From Pseudoips prasinana (lineage: Eukaryota > Arthropoda > Insecta > Lepidoptera > Nolidae), in the NCBI GenBank assembly GCA_951640165.1, contig OX621260.1:17254001-17318000 (forward strand): a DNA stretch of 64,000 bases. The letters run 5' to 3'. How positions within the stretch are numbered: position 1 is the first letter of the stretch; each line of letters begins with the position of its first letter. Position numbers and translations under genes: made by a program. Positions 23,845 through 34,984 of this stretch are shown here, piece by piece. The notes under the pieces were generated by a model. The model did not search any database, had not been told where the DNA came from, and was given only the letters and a program-made list of their open reading frames with translations.

Positions 23845-24072
23845 TGTTACACAGATTATCCTTGCCCCAAACTAAGCAAAGCTTGTACTATGGGTACCAG
23901 GCGACGGTATACATACTTATATAGATAGATAAATACTTAAATACATAGAAAACATCCATGACTCAGAAACAAATATTCGTGCTAATCACACAAATATTTG
24001 CACTTACCGGGATTCGAACCCAGGACCACCAGCTTCGTAGGCAGGGGCAATACCAACTAGGCTACGGTGACC
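23845..24072 (-). mobile_element. SINE-B copy
   Basis: Reverse copy of SINE-B ending at the tRNA-like head (CCAACTAGGCTACGGTGACC complement). A (TTTA)n stretch lies just before it at 23810-23835. Confidence 0.85.
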
Positions 24073-24244
24073 GATCAAATATAATATTCCATGGTCATAC
24101 ATAAAATGTTTTAAGATGTGATGATATACATACAGTATATATAACTAGTAATTCACATAATTAATATTTTTCTGTAGTGTTTTTAGCGTGTTCAACCGCA
24201 TATATTGAGCCTTAGGTTCAGATTACCGCTCAGGCCAAAAACTG

Positions 24245-24420
24245 GTATTTAAAAAAAAACTGGGTCTCGGAAATCGTGTGAAGCCGACGGTCCTGCACCT
24301 AACCTCTTTCCGGTCATATTGACTGGCCCTATCCATCGGATAATGAGAGTGAGGGATAAAGAAATGTCTCGCGCTGATGGCTAGTCAGCTGGCCGTCATG
24401 GGCGAAATTCGATCAGGACA
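24245..24420 (+). mobile_element. SINE-C 3' fragment
   Basis: It contains AAGCCGACGGTCCTGCAC, CATCGGATAATGAGAGTGAG and ATGGCTAGTCAGCTGGCCG, matching the 3' two thirds of the plus copy at 33.6 kb. Confidence 0.7.
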
Positions 24421-24524
24421 TATACAATTCAATCAATAATTAATTTGGGTTGATGTTTTCAAGCCCAATAAAGCTATTTGCACACCATCATATTAAACTG
24501 TCAATTTCACACCCCAGATCGCGG

Positions 24525-24705
24525 TCGATTTTCACCCAGGACAGATATTTTTGTACATGGACGTGTCGGTTCGACCTGGGTGTAATTATGTATATAAGTT
24601 CTTATTTATAAAAGAAAGGAGTATATGTAATTCAGTTATCTGGTTGCTAAGTTTAGGATCAGATGGCCGTGTGTGAATATCGTCCCAGAATATTATTAGT
24701 TCTTT
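24525..24705 (+). mobile_element. SINE-D copy, partial
   Basis: It contains GATTTTCACCCAGGACAGAT, GGTGTAATTATGTATATAAG and GGATCAGATGGCCGTGTGTG, in the same order as the copies at 32.7 and 55.3 kb. The first part of the head is missing or diverged. Confidence 0.7.
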
Positions 24706-25550
24706 ACTATAAAATAACGCTTTGAATTTATGACTCCGCCATTCGTTTAAACTCACCTGAGGATTTTAATATGATATGTTCGCCGAAATATTTATGTGTG
24801 GCACTTAGGCAGTTATTGCCTGGCAATCCGCGATCGGTTAATGTTTCTGAGATGCTTTAAACTGGGGAATGTGCGTGACATGCGATTTTATGTTAATAGT
24901 AGGGCAGTGAGCACTGACGGTATCTGGACATCTAGCGGCCGGAGTTAATTTCGTTTTTATAACACCACAAACCCGAATGATCTGTTTACTAGCGGTCAGT
25001 AATAAAAAAGGGGCCGAGGTAGCCATTACCAGGCGAGTAGTCGTGCCGCCCGGAGTCGCCCCCTATCGGGTTGCAAGTGAAACGGCTCGTAGGGGGCGGT
25101 GACAGATAACGACCAATATGGCCGTTGGTAAATGTCAACTCAATGATATCGTCTGTTATACCTTGTCGGATTTTCAATAGTTATCTACGTCTGTCCTAAT
25201 TTACAAAAACATAAAAAAAGAAACTTCTTCCCATATAGCTACGGGTATTTCTAAATACTTCATATTACTTTTAGCAATATTAATTCCTTTGTGTAACAGG
25301 TCCATGCAAATAAATTCTAATAATATGTCAAACCTTTGCAATATGCCTGCCAGCAATTCGGGTAAGAGAAGATTTAATTTTTTTAAGACAAACATATAAT
25401 TAAATTTTCAGACATCTCTAAAAACATAAACACATAATTGACGGACACAAAGTAGATTCCGACTCAGGACAGCTATTTTTGGGTCACACAAATTGTTGTA
25501 GTGCACGGGAATCGTTCCTGGAACAATGACTGGGACTAATAGTCTTCTGT
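24706..25550. other. No gene recognised
   Basis: The block at 24830-25180 has balanced composition and is not a repeat I recognise; it may be a conserved non-coding element. The remainder is AT-rich with a SINE-F-like scrap near 25420-25510. Confidence 0.35.
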
Positions 25551-25554
25551 CGAT

Positions 25555-25785
25555 TGACATTCATCATCATGTCAGCAAAAGTACGTCCGTACGTGCTGAA
25601 CAAAAGTCTCCCCAAACAATGGGGGGGATATGCCATAATCGCCACGCTTGGCCGACGTGTTGGCGATCGTAGTTTGATAGTCATAGTTCACAGGAAAATG
25701 CCGCTGCCCGTTCTCTAGTAGGTATTCCCTCGGACGATTTCTACGCCTCCCACGGAATGAGATGGGATGATGATATTCTATGCCG
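25555..25785 (-). mobile_element. LINE 3' fragment
   Basis: A CATCATCATG start followed by GTACGTCCGTACGTGCTGAA and GTTGGCGATCGTAGTTTGA parallels the tail layout of RTE-type copies here but belongs to a different subfamily. No intact frame is present. Confidence 0.5.
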
Positions 25786-25858
25786 TCGCCACACACACAG
25801 CAGATTAACATTACTACCATTTTAAATTGTTCCATTCCCGAGATCGAGACGTAAATAT

Positions 25859-25967
25859 ATGGACCAGGTGAAGGAAGTTGTGAAATTGGAGGCTTACAAG
25901 GAAATCTAGGAGAAGGCTTACGATAGAGAAGGCTGGGAACTGCTTCACCGACAAGTGCACAACACTT
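25859..25967 (+). mobile_element. LINE C-terminal coding fragment
   Basis: Read forward it gives MDQVKEVVKLEAYKE, a stop, then KAYDREGWELLHRQ. The A-x-DR-x-W pattern is that of LINE C-termini. It is followed by a SINE-F head scrap at about 25970-26045. Confidence 0.45.
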
Positions 25968-26534
25968 AAATTAGAGAGACATTCCCGATCGAACCTGGGA
26001 CACGAAGTGGCGAGACTACTCTCTTAACCGCTGCGCCACAAAGTCAATGTCTTCAATCACAAAGAGCGGATCTCGGTCGGTACTTTTATTTTAAAATGGT
26101 AATAATGTCAATCGAGACAAGACTATTAGCTCACATCTATCTCTATCTCTCATCACATCGCTTTGCCCATCCATCATGTTTGGACATGTTTTCCGAACCG
26201 TATGTATTGACTATCGTAGCGAACGATCGCATTCATTATTCTGATTACGTTCGTTTTAACATGCCCACCTACATTTGGATTCAAATATTATCAATTTACT
26301 AGTTTTCAAATTATTCGTAAACATTACAGATTCCATAGACAAGTACACCCACAACAGATGTGATGAAGATGATCAAAATTAAATTTAGTACTTGTACTAA
26401 TTTATATTCTAGAAAAAATTGCTTATTGTGATAAGACCGCCCAATGTACATTAGAGGTGTTATCAATGTTTAATTGTAAAATGTCCTTTATTTTATTATT
26501 AGCATTAGAAATTTATTAAATTGTAGCACGTGTG

Positions 26535-26735
26535 GCAATAAATTAAGACAGACGCCTCGCCACTTCGTGTCCCGGGTTTGATTCCCGCACAGGACAACTA
26601 TTTGTGTGACCCATAAGTACTTGTTCTGAGTCTTGGAGTACTCGGTGCCCGTGTATTGCATGTATGGAAAGTACACCGCGACACAGGGATTCAGTTACGT
26701 AGTACGGGCGTGGTCCTTAAAAAAATCTGATAAAC
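26535..26735 (+). mobile_element. SINE-F copy
   Basis: The tRNA-like part has CGCCACTTCGTGTCCCGG and TTTGATTCCCGCACAGGA. The body has ACTATTTGTGTGACCCATAA and CGCGACACAGGGATTC and ends at an A-run. Confidence 0.8.
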
Positions 26736-26764
26736 ACTAATCTAGATTTCTAAATACATTCATA

Positions 26765-26895
26765 TTACAAATAAATTACACCCAGACACATAACAAATAA
26801 TCGTGCTTATCACATAAAGATTTTACTTGGGTGGGGATCGTACCCACTACTTCTGGCTTAGCATTCAGAGAGTAGACCAACAAGACAGGCAACAT
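26765..26895 (-). mobile_element. SINE-E fragment
   Basis: In reverse it has AATCGTGCTTATCACATAA and GGTGGGGATCGTACCCAC, matching the SINE-E body and B box. Confidence 0.6.
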
Positions 26896-26899
26896 GGAC

Positions 26900-28290
26900 G
26901 AAATTACGTGGATTTCTATTTTTAATTTCATCGTACACTATAATATTCATATTTGCCTTTATACATACTGTTAGTAAATTAGGATATACACGTGGATCAC
27001 GATTATTCTCGAAAGAATAGGTGAACGTACTCCAACTAAATTGTTAATTTATGTACTTTATGTGAAGCAAAATAAAAAGGACTGTCGCAGTGTACATTTC
27101 ACTAGCAGCCTCCATCTGCGGCTGTGTCACCCGTAGGTATTAAAATTTTCATCAAATCTGGTATTACTTAATCCACAGGGAGTGTATCTGAGGCCGCGCA
27201 TGCCAACGGGTCGCGTTATGCCACGATGTCGGTGACACATCCATTATAGTGACATTTTCCCGCCCTTTTTCCTGTCACTTTTGACAGGTTTGAAAGCGAC
27301 TCCTCCTCGCCAATGTTTTCGGCCCGATCCTCATCCACTCCACCCACGTACGTGATATATTGATGATTGAAAAACATCCTTGTTTCGTAATGGCGTAAAA
27401 AAGGATGTTTTATTGAAAATATAAAGGCATCTACGTGATTTCCAGTTTCGCGTTTAAAAGGAATACTTGAATTGTATTTCTTTGTAATAATAAAGTGCGC
27501 TGCAATATTGGATGTCAGTGAACTAAGAGCTTTTCAAAAATGAAGAGATATTATAAGTTATCCAATGTGAGTAAGGCTCAAAGAAATAATGAAAGGTTAT
27601 ATATATTAGTGCACGCCAGGTGGTTCTTTATCACACAGAAGATTATGCTTTGAATGTTTTTTTTTTACTGCCTTGACCTCTCTGACCTTTCTGATCTTAT
27701 GTATAACAATAGAACAGCAAGTGACCACTTAAATAAAAAAAATCTAGAAGTAAGTGCAATCAGAAATAAAGAAGCCCTAAGTTCAAGTCCCTAACTGGGC
27801 CAAAGCAATTCGTGGTGACAGATGCCTGAGGGTATCCCTATGGGGCAAAGACACAGAACCCCATTGAAGAATAGGGGCAAGTCTCCATTTTGAGGTTATT
27901 ATTGTTAGCGCGAGATTACAGATCAGGTACAGGGGGCTCTTCCCCGACGACAAGGATCCAATCCCAGCTGACTGTGGAAGTGTTTGAATTGGGAATGACG
28001 ATGAAGAAATGACGGTCTTCCAAAATATGTGATGCCCTTCGTTTATCAGTCTCTACGGCGTAGCGACTACGCCGTAGACTACGCTAGTATCTCCTCACAT
28101 GATATAATAAATCGTAAACATTTGGGTTAATAAATAATGTTTTATATCAGTTTTCGTCTAACATAAACACGTCCTATGCTCAAAGCTCGAACTAATTCAC
28201 TTTACAAATTTTAAATAAATGACCTCACCTCCCTTTGACACAGATCTGTAACATAATTGTGACCAAAAGACCACATAACCAAAAATTGCT
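26900..28290. other. No gene recognised
   Basis: Mixed DNA. A perfect 12-bp inverted repeat (TCTACGGCGTAG, CGA, CTACGCCGTAGA) sits at 28052-28078. A tRNA- or SINE-like scrap with AAGTTCAAGTCCCTAACTGG is near 27780. Nothing else can be named. Confidence 0.4.
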
Positions 28291-29480
28291 CTCTGCCTCT
28301 ATCTCTACTCCAACACTATTTTACAAAACTTACCAACTTGATTAATTGCTTAATCAACGCCACCTATCGGTCGTTCCTTGCGTTCAGGGCAATCAGTCAA
28401 TGGTCGCCGAGCGGAATGGACGTCCAGTCCCATCTCACTTGGCGTTGCAGTAATTTATTGCCGCAATCTTCACATTGTTGGTGTGAAAAAACCTTACCAC
28501 CTGTAATACGATGCTCTGGAATTTATTGCTTTTATTTGGTCCTGATTTACAATTTACTTGACGTGGACACTGCTTATAGTGTCCAAGTTGTTCACTATGT
28601 AAGAGCTTTAAGAGAGCTGGTTAATTTATAGGTAACATGACAGTGGCTACACTTTCACTTCGATAGCCAACCTTAAGCGCATCGTAATAAATACACTGTC
28701 AAAGTGTATCACTGATATGGTAACAATGAAGTACGAAAATTTGAGATAAATTTCAAAGAAAGATTTGCTGAAAATATTCGATATTACCATGATTCCACGA
28801 TGTATGATAATTTAATTTATTATTTATTAATAGTTTCCTCTCTTTCTGTTACAGGTACGTTTTTCATGCCAACAACATCTATTCATAACCTGTCATATGT
28901 AAGTAGAAAATGAATTAAACCTTTTATATCATACTAATATTATTAAAGATACAAAATGTATATTTGAAATCTAACTAACATTCTAGCAGAGAGCAATGTC
29001 CTGCATTGCATTCTCTGACCGCTGTCTCGGCTGCCACGAAAATTAATTTCCAAATTCGAAATATTTGTACATTTTGGGGAGATGAGCGGCGCCAATGAAC
29101 TGTCCGTAATAAATGTCATTAGAGCACGTGACGTCACTCTGGGAACATGGCTGCCGACTCTCCGCATCCAATTATGTCTCAAAACTGGCGGACATAAATT
29201 TCAATAACACAATTTGTCACAATTTGTGGCGGCGTCGAAACTGCCGACGGCTCTTTGTTTTTTGAATGTGGTATATCGTAACACTGCCACTTCCCACCCT
29301 TAACATGGATACCGATAAACCGGCGGCAGTTGCTCACGAACAATATGTACATTAAAATTCAATTGCCCCGTTTAATTTAAAAGCCAGTCAAAAGCTAGCC
29401 GGTTCGTGGATTATGATTCCTATTTCGGCAATTATTACACCGTCGGAAACACTTGCAGTTTTCAGCAAATCTATTTATTT
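28291..29480. promoter_or_regulatory. Longest non-repetitive block; candidate enhancer region
   Basis: I see no member of any repeat family found elsewhere in the window. Several homeodomain-type cores occur (TTTAATTTAAAAG, GTAATTTATTGCCGC) plus balanced segments at 28370-28500, 29010-29250 and 29380-29460. This is what an unlabelled cis-regulatory region could look like, but conservation cannot be judged from one sequence. Confidence 0.25.
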
Positions 29481-29780
29481 ACTTATTTGCACTTTTAATA
29501 TTTAAATCAACCTTTTAACTTTATGAAAAATATACATATATAGAACATTATGAAAAAAAAACCTTATAAAAATTATAAATAAATCTCAGTCATTAAATGG
29601 CAATAGATGTGTGTGTCATTTCTACATTAACTTGATATTATCAATAATATGTTATTAATTGTAGTACGAATATTACCCATAATATTTAAACAGAGCTATA
29701 ATTAAGTGTCACCGGGTGATTATTGCCTTAAAATAAAAAGTTTGTAACTGGTTTTTAGTGCTGAGCTTAATTTTTTTTAA

Positions 29781-29905
29781 GACAACGCCTCACTAGGGAA
29801 TATAATCCCTGTGTCTCAGGGTACTTTACAAACATATAATTGACGGACACAAATTACATCCAGACTCCGAACAACTATTAATGGGTCACACAAATAGTTG
29901 AAGTA
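29781..29905 (-). mobile_element. SINE-F 3' fragment
   Basis: It contains GACAACGCCTCACTAGGGAA, CAAACATATAATTGACGGAC and GGGTCACACAAATAGTTG, the reverse of the SINE-F body. The head is missing. Confidence 0.75.
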
Positions 29906-29932
29906 AAAAGTAATTAAACGAAACTCGATCAC

Positions 29933-30150
29933 TTGGAATTACTGTATCTAGTAATTCCAAGTTAACCCAGATATTAGTTAACCATCAATGTCTCTATAAA
30001 TTAAGTAATAGATTTTTTCAATGTGATCTATATACTAATATCTGGGTTAACTTGGAATTACTAGATATAGTAATTCCAAGTTAACCCAGATATTACTTAA
30101 CCATCAATGTCTCTATAAATGAAGTAATTGATCTTTTCAATGTGATCGAG
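29933..30150. repeat. Direct and inverted repeat cluster
   Basis: Two about 97-bp direct copies (29933-30028 and 30052-30148) include AACCATCAATGTCTCTATAA and TTTTCAATGTGATC. Between them an inverted copy of the first 27 bp (30034-30060) pairs with 30070-30096 around GTAATTCCAAGTTAACCCAG. The whole can fold into a long hairpin. It looks like a duplicated terminal inverted repeat of a DNA transposon. Confidence 0.75.
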
Positions 30151-30637
30151 TAACAAGGGATTTCCATTCTACTAGATCACTTTGTACTTGATGACTACCA
30201 ATTATGTATGTACAGGAAATGTTAATTTAGAATTTGAATAGGACGTGTCAATGAATCGCACAAAGATTCACTTGCAACACATAGGTGGGTAGTGTCAGTA
30301 TCGCTAACTATTACCAAGAGACATTGATTCATCTTAAAATAAGGCAAAAGAGGGTTACTCTTCGAATAAATTATAAATTCATAATTTCTATATCAGCTTT
30401 ATATCATAGGTGGGTTAAGAAATAATTCATACGTTTACTAAAGTTTATTTATAAATAAATAAACTTAATCGGATTTGAATTCGATACCACCGACTCCACA
30501 GTCCAATGGTTTAACCACTAGAGGACTTACTCAAATGGTGGCATATGGGATAGCCGTCCCATCTGATAAGGAGCGAACAGAGAGTGTGTATATATTGATG
30601 CACACAATCCTGCACTACATGTGTCCTTATTTACTTA
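30151..30637. other. AT-rich DNA with a tRNA-like scrap
   Basis: At 30440-30540 a reverse tRNA-like piece (GGATTTGAATTCGATACC, AACCACTAGAGGAC) suggests another SINE fragment. Otherwise nothing is recognised. Confidence 0.4.
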
Positions 30638-30850
30638 TCGTATAGGCATTAGTTACCCTAGTGTCAGTAGTTCAAGCCACCCATTATGCCTCTGTAATGG
30701 CTTATGGCTACAACTGGGACCGACAGCTAAACGTACCCTCCAAAGCATGGAGACACTCAGAAATTAAACCACTTTGGCGGTCATCTATAGACGGACCGCG
30801 GGCCGAGTTGCTTAACCTCGTTAATTACTTTCGGATCGGTGAGAGGTATA
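30638..30850 (+). mobile_element. Repeat R copy
   Basis: It contains GGCATTAGTTACCCTAGTGT, AACTGGGACCGACAGCTAAA and TTGCTTAACCTCGTTAATTA, in the same order as the 7.8-kb copy. It lies directly before a SINE-F copy. The 73-codon frame across it is incidental. Confidence 0.75.
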
Positions 30851-30880
30851 CGCGACAATATTTTATTTTAATTTTAAAAT

Positions 30881-31079
30881 AGACAACGCCCGCATTAGGG
30901 AATCAAATCCCTGTGTCGCGGGGTACTTTACAAACATATAATAGATGTACACAAATTACACCCAGACTCAGAACAACAATTTATGGGTCACACAAATAGT
31001 TGTCCGGCGCGGGACTCGAACCCATGACACGAGGCGGCGAGGCGACTGTCTAAGCCGCTGCGCCACACGTGCAGTCTAT
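30881..31079 (-). mobile_element. SINE-F copy, full length
   Basis: Reverse copy including the tRNA-like head (complement of GCGGGACTCGAACCCATGAC and GCGACTGTCTAAGCCGCTGC). It is among the better-preserved members here. Confidence 0.8.
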
Positions 31080-31764
31080 GTTGTTAGTTAGCTAGTCTTT
31101 ATTGTGATTGGCAAGCCAAAATTTACTATCAGTAACCATATTTCTGGATAGATAGAATGATCAACTTGCGTGTAAGACTCAAAGAGAATTTTCGTGCGGA
31201 CCAAAATCAAAGTGCACCCTTTGAGTGTAAATCCATGCGTGATTAACAGAACGTAAGTAGGTTGGTATTGAAATATAGCTCGGAAAAAAAACTCACGGAA
31301 GAAACAAAAACTAATTAATTGTTATGATACAGTGTCGACTTGGTGCCAAATGAAGAGCGGTTTTAAATGCAACGATTCTTACACGACATTTCATGATATA
31401 TGTGGGGAAAAAGAGGCATAATTTTACCAAACTGTTGGCTATTACCGTGGCTTCATCCAAGTGGTTATGTTCATGTGTAAAATATTTCATAAAATGTTAA
31501 TAGTTCAACCCAGCAAATAGCTTGATATTTTGTTAGCTAACCTGGTCTTTTACGCCAACATTTTATTAATTGTATTTATTAGTATTAGTGTGACCATTCA
31601 GACAAACGAGATTGGTAAAACATTAGGTATATTTTCGGCTCGTCCGTCAATATCATTTCAGAGTACAGTTTACATATCCTGACGATATTGTAACTTTGTC
31701 AAACATATCGTTTTAGACTAACAAAAGCAGAAAATAGGTATTTTTCTCAACGTAACATTACGGT
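31080..31764. other. No gene recognised
   Basis: AT-rich DNA without a recognisable element. Confidence 0.4.
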
Positions 31765-32155
31765 ATGCAGTGGTCCTACCTGGACCCTAGTGTCAAAGTT
31801 GTTCTTGCCACCCAGTAGGCCTATACCTTATTGTAACGTATGTACTGGCTGTTTGGCATAATGATATGGGACCTTTGCCTGTACATGATTGACATGAATA
31901 AACGTGAGTGCGATAATGTCCGCTCGCCGTTTTTTCATGTCAATCATGTACAGGCAAAGGTCCCATATCATTATGCCAAACAGCCAGTACATACGTTACA
32001 CTTATTGACTGTTGTTTTATAACTACAGCCAAGACTAACAGCTTAACATATCCTCTATAGCACGGAAACGCTCAGAAATGAAACCACTTTTGCGGTCACC
32101 TATCTGTTCTTGTCCTTGTCGATTTTTTTCGGATATGTGAGAGCATGAACCTGGA
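31765..32155 (+). mobile_element. Repeat R copy split by a foldback element
   Basis: The left part ends GGCCTATACCTTA and the right part resumes at TTGACTGTTG, equivalent to continuous GGCTTAACGACTGTTG in the 7.8-kb copy. The 171-bp element between them is listed separately. Confidence 0.8.
31831..32001. mobile_element. 171-bp foldback MITE with TTA duplication
   Basis: Arms 31832-31904 and 31928-32000 are complementary at 72 of 73 positions around a 23-nt spacer that includes TGCGATAATGTCCGCTCGC. TTA occurs at 31828-31830 and 32002-32004, and the uninterrupted repeat R has a single TTA at that place. A 3-bp TTA duplication fits the PIF/Harbinger superfamily, but the near-total palindrome is unusual and there is no coding capacity. 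Confidence 0.85.
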
Positions 32156-32727
32156 TCTGGGTATCAGCGTCTCATAAAAATATATACTCAAGAGCGAGTT
32201 AAACCTTTTTAAAAGATTTCGAAATAGTACGTTCCATATTCAACATAAAATCTTTCAACTTATAACAAGACTTAGTAGTATAAAAAAACGACCACCTTGA
32301 AACCGCTTCAATACGATGCTTGATGTCTTTAAAGTCAAATTATAATAACAGCTATACGTATGTTTATTTGACCAAGAATTATATGAACAATATATATACA
32401 TAAACAATTACAATAACGGTTGTACTGTACGATTTATAAATGTATAGACACCGTAATCGTGTCGTCCGCTGTAAAATATAAAGCCGGCTAATGACGTAAG
32501 CAAGCTGCTAGGGCGCACCCTACCGGCGTCATTTCACGAACTAAAATCTCGAGCAAGAATTAATCGCCAATGAAAATTTCTGCCGAGCCGTGAAATTACA
32601 ATTTAAATGACGCCTGTTTATATGACATACTTATAACTCGATGTGCAGCTAACTCTATTTTCTTATAACAGTAAAAGGAAATAAAGGCAATCTAATAAGA
32701 GAAAAAACATACAATATGATTTGAAGG
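32156..32727. other. No gene; possible conserved element at 32470-32640
   Basis: The part from 32470 to 32640 is balanced in composition and non-repetitive, with segments such as GGCTAATGACGTAAGC and AGAATTAATCGCCAATGAAA that hold homeodomain- and CRE-like cores. It may be an enhancer (inference). Confidence 0.25.
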
Positions 32728-33062
32728 GCCTGTTGACGTGGTTAGAAAATGCTTGCTTTTCACGCCGGAGGTCGTGGGTCCGATTCCCACCCAGGGGCTC
32801 TACCGGCCAAGTCGCCGAACATCGATTTCTTAAATGGCGTTCAAATAAATAAAGGTTAAAAATGACTTAATCAATTAGCCGGTATTAGCCTTAGCCGGTA
32901 GAGCCCCAGGACAGATATTTGTGTGCATGAACATGTCTGTTTGTCCTCAGTCTGGGTGTAATTATCTATATAAGTAAGTATTTACAAGGGATAAGTAGTA
33001 TATGTAGCACATATATCAGTTATCTGGTTTCCATAGAACTAGCTCTGCTTAGTTTAGGATCA
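32728..33062 (+). mobile_element. SINE-D copy split by a 110-bp element
   Basis: The tRNA-like head (GACGTGGTTAGAAAATGC, GGTCCGATTCCCACCCAGG) is interrupted and continues with ACAGATATTTGTGTGCATGA and the body to GGATCAGAATC. It is the clearest SINE-D head in the window. Confidence 0.8.
32796..32905. mobile_element. 110-bp MITE with 12-bp inverted ends and CCAGG duplication
   Basis: The ends GGCTCTACCGGC (32796-32807) and GCCGGTAGAGCC (32894-32905) are perfect inverted repeats. CCAGG flanks both sides (32791-32795, 32906-32910), and intact SINE-D copies have a single CCAGG in CACCCAGGACAG. A 5-bp duplication with these ends does not clearly match hAT (8 bp), Harbinger (3 bp), piggyBac (TTAA) or mariner (TA). 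Confidence 0.85.
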
Positions 33063-33067
33063 GAATC

Positions 33068-33220
33068 TAGTATATCGTCGGTCTTCGTGTTCAGGGTTCG
33101 ATTCTCGCACAGGATAAAATTATTTGTGTGACCTATAAACAGTTGCTTCTGGATATACGAGTACTTGGTGTTTTAATATTATATTTGTAATTGACACGCG
33201 ACACATGAATTCATTCTATT
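33068..33220 (+). mobile_element. SINE-F fragment
   Basis: It begins at a B-box-like GGGTTCGATTCTCGCACAGG and continues with TTATTTGTGTGACCTATAA and GACACGCGACACATGAATTC. It follows SINE-D immediately. Confidence 0.65.
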
Positions 33221-33293
33221 GAGTTGATTCTATTGTGAAGTCGCTTGATTTGACTGACGGTAGAATTTCTATAGAACGTTTTCTGTATATTTT

Positions 33294-33485
33294 ACTAGAT
33301 ATGCCCCGCGGTTTTACCCTCGTTAAACTTTATAAATTATAGCCTATGTGTTATGCGGATATATAAGCTATATTACTACAAAGTTTCATCAAAATACCTT
33401 CGGTAGTTTTTGCGTGAAAGAGTTACAAACATCAATACATCTATACTCTCAAACTTTCGCATTAATAATGTTACGCGTAGTAGGA
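33294..33485 (-). mobile_element. Helitron D copy
   Basis: About 190 bp. On the minus strand it ends CCGCGGGGCATATCTAGT and begins TCCTACTACGCG, with the internal AAAACTACCGAAGGTATTTT and GATGAAACTTTG segments shared by other Lep1-type copies. Confidence 0.7.
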
Positions 33486-33617
33486 TAGAACTATTTATTT
33501 CATGTAAATGATCTAGGTATGAAGGCTTACCGTCAATCAGTGGTTGTGTAATAAGTATGGAGATCCGAAAAAATCTTGCCTACGTTAACTGTGCTAAATA
33601 ATTTATGACTGACTGAC

Positions 33618-33985
33618 TGCCTAGTTGGTCTAGCGGTAGCGTGTTGAACCGCAGATAATGAGGTCCTGGGTTCAAATCCCGGGTCGGACCAAAAAGTGAT
33701 TATGGGATTTTTCCGTAAAAAGAAATTTCTCAGTATCAGCCCGAAGTCTGGAAGTTGGCGGTATTACACTCCCGTGCCTCGGAGAGCACGTAAAGCCGTC
33801 GGTCCTGTACCCGAACTCTTTTCGGTCGTGTCGCTAGGCGTCCCATCGGATCATGAGAGTGATGGAATAGAAAGTGCCCCTGTGTTTGCGCACATACTTG
33901 TGCACTATAATATTTCCTGCGCAATTGGCTAGTCTCCATTAAGACTGGCAGCCGTGGCCGAAATTCGGTCGGGAGGACATCATCA
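33618..33985 (+). mobile_element. SINE-C copy, full length
   Basis: Best copy of this family. The tRNA-like head has CTAGTTGGTCTAGCGGTAGC, GGTCCTGGGTTCAAATCCCG and GGTCGGACCA. The body runs through CGTGCCTCGGAGAGCACGTA, GGTCGTGTCGCTAGGCGTCC and TGGCAGCCGTGGCCGAAAT. Confidence 0.85.
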
Positions 33986-33989
33986 ATTG

Positions 33990-34060
33990 GCATATGTGGA
34001 GATACTTAGAGGAGGCCTTTGTCCAGCCGAATAAGCCAGTGATTCGGCTGATATGAAATA
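33990..34060 (+). mobile_element. RTE-type LINE 3' scrap
   Basis: It reads GGAGGCCTTTGTCCAGC, then GTGATTCGGCTGATATGA, which is the RTE tail in plus orientation. Only the last 70 bp remain. Confidence 0.6.
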
Positions 34061-34061
34061 T

Positions 34062-34571
34062 TTTTTGTAGTATTTGGTGTTAGTAAAATAAAATTAAAAA
34101 TAACTTATTATCTAGTGTTAGTACCAATCACTCTTGCCACAAACTGTTTTAATATTGGTGAGCTAAAGTTCTCTGCTACAGTTTTAACAATATTTTGACT
34201 GCCTCTCACTCTCCTCAGTAATTATGCAGTTTTTTGCATTTTATATATGTATATAATTGTATATATATTTTCGTCCTAGTACATGATATAAGGACGACAA
34301 ACAATTTGAATGCAGTATGACGTAAACCCCTTACTACATACGTATCAAAACATTGAAAATAGAAGGATTTTATCTAATAAAAAGATTAAGGGTTTTTCCT
34401 ATTTCCCATCTATTAATAGCAGTTATCTAAATAGATGCTAATGCTGGATTAAAACCGTCGCCCACACATAGGCAGATGGTTTCTTGCTTTGTGGGTGTAT
34501 TTCTATATATTCCCTTGTAGTTTATCCAATTATAAAAGGTTATTTCCATTTTTATACACATAAATACGTGG
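34062..34571. other. AT-rich DNA, no gene recognised
   Basis: No element or coding signal identified. Confidence 0.4.
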
Positions 34572-34880
34572 CCACACGCCTGTATCCCAGAGGGGTAGGC
34601 AGAGTCAACGGATTTTGATTAGTCACGATCCTTACACACCTCTTTTGCCTTGTTAACTCTTATTATATTCTTCATATATGCTCACTGGTTTAGGGTACTT
34701 CTGACCCGGCCTTTCTTGTGAACAGCTTCGATTTAGACTGAGAATGTCCAACGAGATTTTTCACTTCCGGTAGTACGATTCAAACAGGCCAGGTATACTT
34801 CCTTTGCCAATCTTCTTTGATTCAACCTTTCTAAATGCCAGCAATGCCAATTATCTCAGTATACCTTTTTCAACTTATAC
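34572..34880 (-). mobile_element. LINE C-terminal fragment
   Basis: A diverged second copy of the element at 23.49-23.79 kb, sharing TATCCCAGAGGGGTAGGCAG, GGTACTTCTGACCCGGCC and TTCTTTGATTCAACCTTTCT. The frame is interrupted. Confidence 0.75.
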
Positions 34881-34984
34881 TTCCATACATTAAAGTTGGC
34901 ACTAACAGTCCATCGTGCACGGCCAGTCAAGCCTTTTAAAGATAAATAATAACAATTTTATATTAATAAATAATTTCTGCTGGT

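Noticed and set aside
33618..33691. Possible tRNA gene with GGTTCAAATCCCGG
   Set aside because: The same head is attached to the SINE-C body in copies at 18.6, 45.7 and 50.1 kb.
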